From Brevibacillus sp. (GTDB lineage Bacteria; Bacillota; Bacilli; Brevibacillales; Brevibacillaceae), in contig JARDZO010000335.1 of assembly GCA_029240815.1 (NCBI GenBank), forward strand, positions 1 through 5,310: 5,310 nt of DNA. Direction: 5' to 3'. A program made the position numbers and the translations under genes. Under the pieces are notes generated by a model that made no database searches, was not told the origin of the DNA, and saw only the letters and a program-made list of their open reading frames with translations. This document shows, piece by piece, positions 1 to 5,310 of the stretch. Every line of letters begins with the position of its first letter. Positions within the stretch are counted from its first letter, which is position 1.

Positions 1-1
1 G

Positions 2-376
2 TCCTGGTATGAGCTTGTTGTCGAGGGCAAAAAGGTGGCAGGCAGTGCGCAGACGAGACAAAAAGGCGTCATTTTGCAGCACGGCTCCATCCTGTTGGAC
101 ATGGATGTGGATATGCTGTTCTCCCTGTTGAACTTCCCGTCCGAGCGTGTCAAACAACGAATGATCGATAGCTTCCGCCAAAAAGCGGTTACCATTAATG
201 AAGTCAGTTCTCGTCCAATCGGTCTACAGGAAGCGATCGACGCATTTGGGAGAGGCTTCGCATCCGGTCTGGAAGTTGAGCTGCTTCCATCTGAGCTCAC
301 CGAGCAAGAACGGGCGTTGGCAGAAGAACTGGCCCGCACGCGATATTCTACAGAAGAATGGAATTTGCGGCGCTAA
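2..376 (+). CDS. lipM: Octanoyltransferase LipM, C-terminal part (5' end outside the window)
   Basis: The reading frame is open from the left edge (first full codon at base 2, residues SWYELVVEGKK) to a TAA at 374-376, giving 124 residues of a protein that is usually about 280. The segment GKKVAGSAQTRQKGVILQHG is the conserved core of the biotin/lipoate protein ligase-transferase family; the second Lys (codon 32-34) matches the invariant family lysine. LipM transfers octanoate from acyl carrier protein to the glycine-cleavage protein GcvH in the cytoplasm, the first step of lipoate assembly in Bacilli. In LipM proteins as I recall them, the nucleophilic Cys sits a few residues before the PSWYEL segment, so it would lie just outside the window. 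The GTG at 35 is internal and not a start. LplJ and LipL are less likely because of the WYELVVEGKKVAGSAQTRQKG-like wording, but the missing N-terminal half prevents proof. Confidence 0.85.
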   Translation, partial: SWYELVVEGKKVAGSAQTRQKGVILQHGSILLDMDVDMLFSLLNFPSERVKQRMIDSFRQKAVTINEVSSRPIGLQEAIDAFGRGFASGLEVELLPSELTEQERALAEELARTRYSTEEWNLRR

Positions 377-400
377 ATCCTGAAAATTGCCTTCCTATAG

Positions 401-441
401 AAAAGCTCCCGAGGTCAAATGTTTTGACCATGGGAGCTTTT
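401..441. terminator. Bidirectional intrinsic terminator between lipM and dat
   Basis: AAAAGCTCCC (401-410) pairs perfectly with GGGAGCTTTT (432-441). After a two-base internal mismatch, an inner stem GGTCAAA (413-419) pairs with TTTGACC (423-429) around a three-base loop. The A-run on one side and T-run on the other give a U-tail on both strands, so one hairpin can stop lipM on the plus strand and dat on the minus strand. It lies 24 bases after the lipM stop and 9 bases after the dat stop. Confidence 0.85.
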
Positions 442-450
442 GATTTATGG

Positions 451-1302
451 TTATACGAGTACGCTTGCGTGGATATGTTGTTCAAACAGCTCTTGCAGTT
501 TTAGCGAAACAGGTCCGACTGTGCCCGCTCCAACAGGTTGACCATCGACAGAAACCAGTGGCATGATCTCTGCTGTCGTACTGGTCAGGAACACTTCATC
601 CGCTTGCTTCAGGAAGTCAGTCGTAAAAGCTTCCTCGTTTACTGCGATGCCATTTTCTTTGGCAAGATCGATGACGACCTGACGCGTAATGCCGTGCAGA
701 ATCAAATGATCTGGCGGGTGTGTGTAGAGCGCGCCGTTTTTCACTGCGAAAAGGTTGGCAGAACTGCACTCTGTAACAATCCCGTCGCGGTGCAAAATCG
801 AGTCTTGTGCGCCTGCATCCTTCGCGTATTGCTTCACCAATACAGCACCGAGAAGGTTGAGTGTTTTGATGTCGCAACGGAGCCAGCGGATGTCCTCGAT
901 CAATTGGGCGGACTGTCCTTTTTTCATATCTGCCAGCGGACGTGCTTTTTGACGCACAAAGCCCATGATGACTGGTTCGATGCCAGCGGGGATATCATGA
1001 ACGCGAGGAGAAATACCACGTGAAACTTGCAGATAAAGAGTCGCGTCATCGTTTTCGGTGATGTTGTTTTTCTCCATCAATTGGTGTGCCAGAGTGCTCA
1101 GCTCCTCAGCACTCCACGGCAGATCCATTTTGATTTCGCGGGCACTTCTGTACAAGCGGGTGAGGTGGGCATCCCATTGATACATTTTGCCTTTGTAAAT
1201 GCGTACGACCTCATAGATCCCGTCGCCAAAATTGTAGCCGCGATCTTCAGGATGTACAGCTACTTCCTCTTCTTCTACCCATTTTCCACCAACATACAGC
1301 AT
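451..1302 (-). CDS. dat: D-amino-acid aminotransferase (D-alanine transaminase), PLP-dependent class IV
   Basis: This 283-residue protein is a fold-type IV PLP enzyme that interconverts D-alanine plus 2-oxoglutarate with pyruvate plus D-glutamate, supplying D-amino acids for peptidoglycan in the cytoplasm. Visible signatures are RGYNFGDGIYEVV (21-33), SPRVH (98-102), RWLRCDIKTLNLLGAVL (139-155) and VTECSSANLF (176-185), followed by GITRQVV and FLTSTTAEI. By comparison with the Bacillus sp. YM-1 enzyme from memory, K146 is the Schiff-base lysine, E178 contacts the pyridine nitrogen, and Y30, R100 and H102 form the carboxylate trap that separates D-amino-acid from branched-chain aminotransferases. 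Length equals the YM-1 enzyme. An upstream in-frame ATG at 1321-1323 would add seven residues, but the AAGGAGG at 1310-1316 is placed correctly only for the ATG at 1300-1302. The gene faces lipM and is divergent from the M28 gene, so it is probably monocistronic. D-Ala transaminase and 4-amino-4-deoxychorismate lyase share the fold; the DIKTLNLL and SPRVH motifs favour the former. Confidence 0.93.
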   Translation of the reverse strand: MLYVGGKWVEEEEVAVHPEDRGYNFGDGIYEVVRIYKGKMYQWDAHLTRLYRSAREIKMDLPWSAEELSTLAHQLMEKNNITENDDATLYLQVSRGISPRVHDIPAGIEPVIMGFVRQKARPLADMKKGQSAQLIEDIRWLRCDIKTLNLLGAVLVKQYAKDAGAQDSILHRDGIVTECSSANLFAVKNGALYTHPPDHLILHGITRQVVIDLAKENGIAVNEEAFTTDFLKQADEVFLTSTTAEIMPLVSVDGQPVGAGTVGPVSLKLQELFEQHIHASVLV

Positions 1303-1309
1303 GGTGAGT

Positions 1310-1316
1310 CCTCCTT
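1310..1316 (-). promoter_or_regulatory. Ribosome binding site of dat
   Basis: Read on the minus strand this is AAGGAGG, followed by seven bases and then ATG (MLYVGG). The alternative upstream ATG at 1321-1323 precedes this site and has no comparable sequence before it, so this site decides the start. Confidence 0.85.
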
Positions 1317-1323
1317 CATTCAT

Positions 1324-1716
1324 TCCAAGAATAATGATGACAGGTATCGTTTGCTAGAACAATCTACAATTGCCCTACTTCCGTACCATTGCCTGAAATA
1401 TCCGCCAGTTCCAACGGTTTCTGAATCAACCTTAGCAAATCGTTAGAAAAGGGTCAATTTGAAAGTAGAGAAAAGGCTATCAATTATTTAACGGATCCAT
1501 AGCCGCTTCTATAAAGAAATCGAATCCTGAAATAGATTTCCCCAAAAAACCCACCAATCGACGGTATTTCTGTTTCGACAGGAGACAAAAGGAAGATCGG
1601 GCAGAAGGACAACTAAAGCTGTCGTCCGATGGCGTGGAATGAAAGTATTTGACTAACTATTCTGACTAGACGCTGTTCGCTTGCGAGGCCCATAATAATA
1701 AGGCAAAGAGGACGTG
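1324..1716. other. Intergenic region between divergent dat and M28 genes, no gene seen
   Basis: Neither strand shows a reading frame with a ribosome binding site or a recognisable protein. The plus-strand open frame running into it from 1027 is the opposite strand of dat. I see three small inverted repeats: GGCTAT/ATAGCC (1475-1480, 1499-1504), GAAATC/GATTTC (1516-1521, 1535-1540) and GGACAAC/GTCGTCC with one mismatch (1607-1613, 1621-1627). None is followed by a T-run, so none looks like a terminator. A single Spo0A-box heptamer, TGTCGAA on the minus strand, lies at 1574-1580. For dat, the only -10-like hexamer close to its start is TATTCT on the minus strand (1328-1333), with a poor -35, so its promoter is unassigned. 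Confidence 0.6.
1667..1696 (+). promoter_or_regulatory. Weak candidate sigma-A promoter of the M28 gene
   Basis: TAGACG (1667-1672, four of six matches to TTGACA) is followed by 18 bases and CATAAT (1691-1696, five of six matches to TATAAT). It would give a leader of about 30 bases, ending in a strong ribosome binding site. A better -35-like TTGACT at 1649-1654 has no matching -10 at the right distance. The call rests on position and hexamer resemblance only. Confidence 0.3.
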
Positions 1717-1722
1717 AGGAGG
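1717..1722 (+). promoter_or_regulatory. Ribosome binding site of the M28 gene
   Basis: A perfect AGGAGG ends eight bases before the ATG at 1731. This supports that start, which also places a complete signal peptide at the N-terminus. Confidence 0.85.
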
Positions 1723-1730
1723 GAAATGCC

Positions 1731-3080
1731 ATGCGACTGATACGTCATTACTCGCTACCTACATTACTGGCATGTGGGATGTTGCTGCTGCCGTTGCCCT
1801 TCTTTGCGGAGGCAAATGCCCAAACGACGCAAGAATGGATCGATGAAGATACGTTATACCAACACGTAGAGAAATTGGCACGCACACCGCGACCTCCTGC
1901 CACTGAGACGGAGTTTGCCGCGGCGGTCTACGTGGAAAATCAGCTTCGCTCCTACGGCTACCAAACGGCATTGCAGCCCTTTTACTATTACACCTATCGT
2001 CAACCATCTACGCTCTCCCTCTCTATCGAAGGCTGGAGTGGTTCAGCGTGGAATGTGCGCGGCTTTACATACGGACCGAATGGAGTAGGGACAGGAGAAA
2101 TTGTGGAAAGTGGGCTCGGTACGGCGGCAGATTTTCAAGACGGGAAGGCTCGGGGGAAAATCGCACTGGTCAAGAGGGGCTCCACGACTTTTGCAGAAAA
2201 AGTACGGCAAGCGGCAGCTGCGGGTGCGGTCGCAGTAATCGTTTGGAACGATCGAGACGATACGAGCAAGGGAACACTAGGCGAGCCATTGGATATGTCA
2301 GTACCGGTCGTCTCGCTCTCCAAGGATCAAGGTAATCGACTGCATGAACAAGTCAAAAAAGGGGGAGTGAAGGCAACGATCAAAGTGGACGGAGGCTTGA
2401 CTACGCGACAAACCTCTTACAATATCGTAGCGAATAGAAAAGCGGATTCACCCAGCACAGGTCAGGTCGTTTTGGTTACAGCTCATCACGACACGGCGGC
2501 AAGATCAGCCGGGGCCAACAATGGAGCTTCCGGGGTAGCGGTATTACTGGAGGTCGCGAGGATGCTGGCAGACAAAAAGAGCGATACCGAGCTCAGATTG
2601 GTCAGCTTTGGAGCCACTTCGTCCGGGGAAAAAGGTCCTGCTGCGTTTGTAGAAGGCCTTTCGGACTCAGACAGGAAGAATATGATTGCGGCATTTTGTT
2701 TGGATGCGGTAGGTAGTCAAGACGCGGGAGCCCTCACTGTAACGAGTGAGTCAGGCACTAAAAACTTGCCTGTGAGCCTGGCAGAAGCAAGTGGCGCAGT
2801 CTTTTCTACCGTTTGGAATGATCGCATCGATGCAAGTGCAGATCATAGTCCCCTGGCTGCCGCCGGGATCCCTGCTGGACTTCTGACGAGAGCGCCTGCT
2901 GATACTTGGAGGGACCAACCGGAAGATACGATCGAAAAGATCAGCAAGGAGCAGTTGCTGGAAGCCGTTGAAGTCGTTTACTCCGCAGTAACACAAATCT
3001 CGGATTCATCGTCTCCGGCCTACGCGCCAAACACAGGCAACAAATTGAGCAGGAAGCTAGAAACAGAAGTAGTTCAATAG
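1731..3080 (+). CDS. Secreted PA-domain M28-family peptidase homologue, probably catalytically impaired
   Basis: The 449-residue product begins with a signal peptide: basic MRLIRHY, a hydrophobic stretch at about 9-25, and a likely signal peptidase I site after AEANA (30). A PA domain spans about 115-215, with GKIALVKRGSTTFAEKV (142-158) and AGAVAVIVWND. The M28 aminopeptidase domain runs from about 228 to 420. In active family members (Streptomyces griseus aminopeptidase, B. subtilis YwaD) two zinc ions are held by HxD, GxND, EE, LD and DH motifs. Here H252 and D254 (AHHD), D325 (CLDAVGS) and H372 (ADHSP) remain, but the bridging Asp is N264 (GANNGASG) and the catalytic and metal-binding Glu pair is T296-S297 (FGATSSG). 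The flanking sequence aligns without gaps, so this is not a frameshift. Overall length and domain order match the YwaD-type proteins. The residues after about 420 form a polar tail. It stands alone, with its own terminator. Family assignment is firm; activity is doubtful. Confidence 0.88.
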   Translation: MRLIRHYSLPTLLACGMLLLPLPFFAEANAQTTQEWIDEDTLYQHVEKLARTPRPPATETEFAAAVYVENQLRSYGYQTALQPFYYYTYRQPSTLSLSIEGWSGSAWNVRGFTYGPNGVGTGEIVESGLGTAADFQDGKARGKIALVKRGSTTFAEKVRQAAAAGAVAVIVWNDRDDTSKGTLGEPLDMSVPVVSLSKDQGNRLHEQVKKGGVKATIKVDGGLTTRQTSYNIVANRKADSPSTGQVVLVTAHHDTAARSAGANNGASGVAVLLEVARMLADKKSDTELRLVSFGATSSGEKGPAAFVEGLSDSDRKNMIAAFCLDAVGSQDAGALTVTSESGTKNLPVSLAEASGAVFSTVWNDRIDASADHSPLAAAGIPAGLLTRAPADTWRDQPEDTIEKISKEQLLEAVEVVYSAVTQISDSSSPAYAPNTGNKLSRKLETEVVQ

Positions 3081-3089
3081 AGGGAAGGG

Positions 3090-3121
3090 AGCGTTCCTGG
3101 TTACAGGATCGCTTTTTTTTT
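3090..3121 (+). terminator. Intrinsic terminator of the M28 gene
   Basis: AGCGTTCCTG (3090-3099) pairs with CAGGATCGCT (3104-3113) with a single T-T mismatch, around the loop GTTA. Nine consecutive T residues follow at 3113-3121. It starts nine bases after the stop codon and separates this gene from the kinase gene. Confidence 0.92.
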
Positions 3122-3156
3122 CCTATCGGGAAGTATAAGTTCGGAAGAGGGGGTTT

Positions 3157-3173
3157 TGTCGGATCATGTCGAA
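3157..3173 (+). promoter_or_regulatory. Candidate tandem Spo0A boxes upstream of the kinase
   Basis: TGTCGGA (3157-3163) and TGTCGAA (3167-3173) are one-mismatch and perfect copies of the Spo0A-box heptamer (TGNCGAA). Their starts are exactly 10 bases apart, so they lie on the same face of the helix. They sit about 34 bases or more upstream of the TATAAT at 3207. A perfect heptamer is expected by chance somewhere in a window of this size, so the spacing, the position and the downstream gene type carry most of the argument. Confidence 0.4.
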
Positions 3174-3183
3174 TATCTAGGAA

Positions 3184-3212
3184 TGGTCACAATTTAGGAA
3201 AAGTCGTATAAT
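3184..3212 (+). promoter_or_regulatory. Candidate promoter of the histidine kinase gene
   Basis: A perfect -10 hexamer TATAAT (3207-3212) lies 17 bases after TGGTCA (3184-3189, four of six matches to TTGACA). Transcription would start near 3219 and give a leader of about 128 bases. An overlapping sigma-H-like pair is also present: AGGAAAA (3196-3202) and TACGAAT (3216-3222), separated by 13 bases, one more than the usual 11-12. Sigma-H drives kinA in B. subtilis, so the resemblance is plausible but unproven. Confidence 0.5.
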
Positions 3213-3227
3213 TTTTACGAATCCTAA
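3194..3227. repeat. Interrupted 34-base inverted repeat overlapping the -10 region
   Basis: TTAGGA (3194-3199) pairs with TCCTAA (3222-3227), and inside it TCGTA (3204-3208) pairs with TACGA (3216-3220). The TATAAT straddles the left inner arm and the centre. The only T-run is TTTTT inside the dyad (3212-3216), so it is not a plus-strand terminator. Its placement suits an operator. A further TAGGAA at 3178-3183 repeats the left arm (3195-3200) in direct orientation 17 bases upstream. Confidence 0.55.
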
Positions 3228-3336
3228 AAAAATGTTCCAAGCCTTTGCTGATATGGATGATTGAAAATTTGAAATATACGATTTGTCTATGCAAGACTTC
3301 ACTTACCTGTAAGAATGTGCGAACACCAAAGAATGT

Positions 3337-3341
3337 GGAGG
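3337..3341 (+). promoter_or_regulatory. Ribosome binding site of the histidine kinase gene
   Basis: GGAGG ends five bases before the ATG at 3347. The upstream in-frame ATG codons at 3245 and 3257 have no such site, so this selects the later start. Confidence 0.8.
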
Positions 3342-3346
3342 TTGTA

Positions 3347-4906
3347 ATGAATCTCATCGGTAATCAGGAACTTTCCATCCTCTCTCTATTTCTAACGGGC
3401 TGGATACCCTTTGCTTTGTCTATCATCTGCTTGTTTTATGGGAGTCGGCGAGCATCCCGTCAAAAGAAGCAGATCGCTGCAGAATTACAAGAGACGAAAG
3501 AACTGCTGGATGCACTGCTGCAACAATCCGCTGATGCTGTGACGATTATAGGCACAAAAGGGAAAGTCGAACAGATGAATCAGGCAGCAGTCAAGTTGTT
3601 TGGCTACACCAAAGAGATGGTGATTGGCCAGACTCTGCCACATATCCCTGATGAGAAGAAAGAAGAGATCCGAAAGATCTTTGCGCAAGTAGTGAACGGC
3701 AGATCATTCATTGGATGTGAGACGAGACGTATTCATCACGATGGATCGATCGTGCCTGTTTCCTTGTCGTTGACACCCGTCTTGAATGCTGCAGGTCAGG
3801 TTGTTCGAATCATTAGCTGTTCCCGAGATATGAGGGAGCACAAATTGATCGAGCAAGAACTAAAAGCGAGCCAGGCGAATTATCGTTTAATTACGGAAAA
3901 CATGAGTGACATGATTTTCGTCTATAAAACAGATGGCTCAGTGCTGTACGCCTCTGCCTCACATACCAAGCAGCTTGGTTATCCCATTCAAGAATTTCTG
4001 GGAATGAGCGTGCTAGATCAAGCGAGATTGATTCATCCGGATGACGTGGAGTTGGTCACCAGCTTGTTTGTTAGAGAGTGGACTGATGAAAACGAGACGA
4101 CTGTGGTTTATCGGCTCAGACACCGCGATGGACATTGGGTCAGCGTAGAATCGCGCTACAAACCTATCAGAGATGAGGAAGGCCGTGTCGATAGCGTCAT
4201 GATCGTCTCACGTGATGTGTCAGAGATCATGGAGACAAAGGAATTGCTTCGTCAGTCAGACAAGCTGTCTGCAATCGGCCAGCTTGCGGCTGGCATCGCA
4301 CATGAGATCCGCAATCCGCTTACTTCCTTGCGCGGTTTTGTTCAGCTGCTGCAAGCATCGATGGCAGATCAGCGCTATTGTGAAATCATGCTCTCCGAAT
4401 TGGACCGGATCAATTTTATTGTTACGGAGCTGCTAGTGCTGGCCAAACCGCAAGGAATGAAATTTTCAGAAAAAAATCCAGGGTTGATCATTCAAAATGT
4501 GGTCTCTTTACTTGAGAGTCAGGCGAACATGAACAACGTCATCTTCCATGTGAATATGGACCCACAGCTCCCCATGATCTCGTGTGATGAAAATCAATTG
4601 AAGCAGGTCTTCATTAATATTTGCAAGAATGCGATCGAGGCCTTGCCAGAAGGGGGAGAAGTCTTCGTAGAAGGAAAATCGATGATGGATTCCCGCATTC
4701 AGATCAGCATTCGCGATACAGGATGTGGGATCGAGCCCAGCCGCATGCCTCGCTTGGGCGAACCCTTTTACACGACCAAAGAAAATGGGACGGGGCTTGG
4801 CTTGATGGTCAGTTATCGCATACTCGAAGACCACGGGGGGAGCTTCTCCATTGAAAGTGAGCGGGATAAGGGGACGACTGTACATATCACATTGCCGGTT
4901 CAGTAG
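3347..4906 (+). CDS. Membrane-anchored two-PAS sensor histidine kinase, sporulation-kinase-like
   Basis: With the start at 3347 the protein has 519 residues. One hydrophobic segment (about 10-32) anchors it in the membrane with almost nothing outside, so sensing is probably cytoplasmic or intramembrane. A short charged, coil-like linker (33-50) leads to PAS 1 (about 50-165; MNQAAVKLFGYT) and PAS 2 (about 175-298; HPDDVE, HRDGHWVSVESR). The HisKA dimerisation domain follows, with AIGQLAAGIAHEIRNPLTSL around phospho-acceptor H319. The ATP-binding domain has the N box NICKNAIEAL (N428), G1 DTGCG (457-461), F box EPFYTT and G2 GTGLGL (481-486). All catalytic motifs are intact. The H box wording is that of the KinA-KinE group, which phosphorylates Spo0F to start sporulation. 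No response regulator lies nearby, consistent with an orphan phosphorelay kinase, but the true partner cannot be read from the sequence. Starting at 3245 would add 34 residues with no ribosome binding site. An alternative is a kinase for another regulator in the same broad group. Confidence 0.92.
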   Translation: MNLIGNQELSILSLFLTGWIPFALSIICLFYGSRRASRQKKQIAAELQETKELLDALLQQSADAVTIIGTKGKVEQMNQAAVKLFGYTKEMVIGQTLPHIPDEKKEEIRKIFAQVVNGRSFIGCETRRIHHDGSIVPVSLSLTPVLNAAGQVVRIISCSRDMREHKLIEQELKASQANYRLITENMSDMIFVYKTDGSVLYASASHTKQLGYPIQEFLGMSVLDQARLIHPDDVELVTSLFVREWTDENETTVVYRLRHRDGHWVSVESRYKPIRDEEGRVDSVMIVSRDVSEIMETKELLRQSDKLSAIGQLAAGIAHEIRNPLTSLRGFVQLLQASMADQRYCEIMLSELDRINFIVTELLVLAKPQGMKFSEKNPGLIIQNVVSLLESQANMNNVIFHVNMDPQLPMISCDENQLKQVFINICKNAIEALPEGGEVFVEGKSMMDSRIQISIRDTGCGIEPSRMPRLGEPFYTTKENGTGLGLMVSYRILEDHGGSFSIESERDKGTTVHITLPVQ

Positions 4907-4923
4907 AGCAAATGAAATCAAGG

Positions 4924-4956
4924 AAAACCCCTGGAGACATCTCTTCCAGGGGTTTG
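4924..4956. terminator. Bidirectional terminator hairpin after the kinase
   Basis: AAACCCCTGGA (4925-4935) pairs perfectly with TCCAGGGGTTT (4945-4955) around a nine-base loop. The flanking runs are short: TTT on the plus strand, TTTT on the minus strand. It lies between the kinase stop (4904-4906) and the stop of the opposing membrane-protein gene (4962-4964), a second shared hairpin of the same design as the one at 401-441. Confidence 0.75.
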
Positions 4957-4961
4957 GCTAC

Positions 4962-5310
4962 TCAAGAAAGCTGGCGTTTCCAAACAAAGCGAACCAACAA
5001 ACATAACCCGCAATATGTCGCTCCACTGGCAAAGACAGGAACGCTCCAGGGCAAAGCCAAGGGAAGCAAGGCAAACAAGGCAAGTAAAACCAGCATGACC
5101 AGAATGAGCGGCACTAGGTGCAAATCATGGCGTTCTACGACCGGCAAGGCGAGCGAGTAAATCATCGCTGCGATCATGATACCGCCATGCAGGAGAGAGA
5201 GAATCACGAGCAACCAGCCGCCGAGAGGGAAAAGCTGCTGCAAGATGAGCTGGATAGGAGTCTGTGAAGCATGAATATCATGCCAGTAGGCTAACAGGAT
5301 AGCCTGCCCG
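4962..5310 (-). CDS. Multi-pass membrane protein, C-terminal part (5' end outside the window)
   Basis: On the minus strand the frame is open from the right edge to a TGA at 4962-4964, giving about 115 residues. The TTG at 5241-5243 could serve as a start, but the frame continues upstream without a stop through AILLAYWHDIHASQTPIQLI, so it is more likely internal. Three hydrophobic segments are clear: GWLLVILSLLHGGIMIAAMIYSLAL without a break, then LHLVPLILVMLVLLALFALL, then a third from WSVPVFASG to LLVRFVW. The end, KRQLS, is basic, which suggests a cytoplasmic C-terminus. The last helix pair is typical of transporters or YkvI-like membrane proteins, but I do not recognise a diagnostic motif. 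The function is left open. Confidence 0.75.
   Translation of the reverse strand, partial: GQAILLAYWHDIHASQTPIQLILQQLFPLGGWLLVILSLLHGGIMIAAMIYSLALPVVERHDLHLVPLILVMLVLLALFALLPLALPWSVPVFASGATYCGLCLLVRFVWKRQLS

Noticed and set aside
1350..1439. Distant inverted repeat TTTGCTA (1350-1356) and TAGCAAA (1433-1439)
   Set aside because: Seven bases with a 76-base gap are easily found by chance in AT-rich intergenic DNA.
538..1446. Plus-strand open frames of 161 and 139 codons opposite and beyond dat
   Set aside because: They are antisense to a clear dat gene, have no good ribosome binding site and show no recognisable protein; the second merely runs on into the intergenic region.
1475..1504. GGCTAT/ATAGCC hairpin as a terminator
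   Set aside because: The stem is only six bases, the loop is 18 bases and no T-run follows on either strand at the right place.
1649..1654. TTGACT as the -35 element of the M28 promoter
   Set aside because: The bases 17 positions downstream (GCTGTT) do not resemble a -10 hexamer.
3232..3264. Ten-codon upstream open frame (MFQAFADMDD) in the kinase leader
   Set aside because: No ribosome binding site precedes it; the sequence before the ATG is only an A-run.
4508..4921. Minus-strand open frame of 137 codons opposite the kinase ATP-binding domain
   Set aside because: It is the shadow of a well-supported kinase domain, overlaps the terminator region and has no family resemblance.
5241..5243. 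TTG as the start of the right-edge membrane protein
   Set aside because: The frame stays open to the window edge and there is no clear ribosome binding site just before it, so a truncated larger gene is more likely.
1..5310. Mobile element, CRISPR array, RNA gene or defence system
   Set aside because: No transposase, integrase, regularly spaced repeats, tRNA or rRNA sequence or defence-type protein was seen; the genes are ordinary chromosomal types.

Overview
The window looks like chromosomal DNA of an endospore-forming Firmicute, most likely Brevibacillus or a close Paenibacillaceae/Bacillaceae relative. This rests on recall of protein families, strong AGGAGG-type ribosome binding sites, roughly balanced base composition, a LipM-type octanoyltransferase, a Bacillus-type D-amino-acid aminotransferase and a sporulation-kinase-like sensor. 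I could not run a search, so the genus is an inference.

Layout: (1) 2-376, plus strand, the C-terminal part of an octanoyltransferase (lipM), cut by the left edge. (2) 401-441, a hairpin serving as terminator for two converging genes. (3) 451-1302, minus strand, a complete D-amino-acid aminotransferase (dat). (4) 1303-1730, an intergenic region of about 400 bases between divergent genes. (5) 1731-3080, plus strand, a secreted PA-domain M28-family peptidase homologue whose active site appears to have lost key residues, followed by a strong terminator. (6) 3122-3346, a regulatory region with a TATAAT promoter set in a 34-base dyad and two Spo0A-box-like heptamers upstream. (7) 3347-4906, plus strand, a membrane-anchored histidine kinase with two PAS domains. 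(8) 4924-4956, another hairpin between converging genes. (9) 4962-5310, minus strand, the C-terminal part of a multi-pass membrane protein, cut by the right edge.

The genes do not form one operon. Each is a separate transcription unit bounded by terminators or by a change of strand. Functions span lipoate assembly, D-amino acid supply for the cell wall, an extracytoplasmic protein of uncertain activity, and a sensor kinase with no partner response regulator in view, as expected for a kinase feeding a Spo0F/Spo0A phosphorelay. I see no mobile element, CRISPR array, RNA gene or defence system. The points most worth a second look are the apparently inactivated M28 protein and the layered control region upstream of the kinase.
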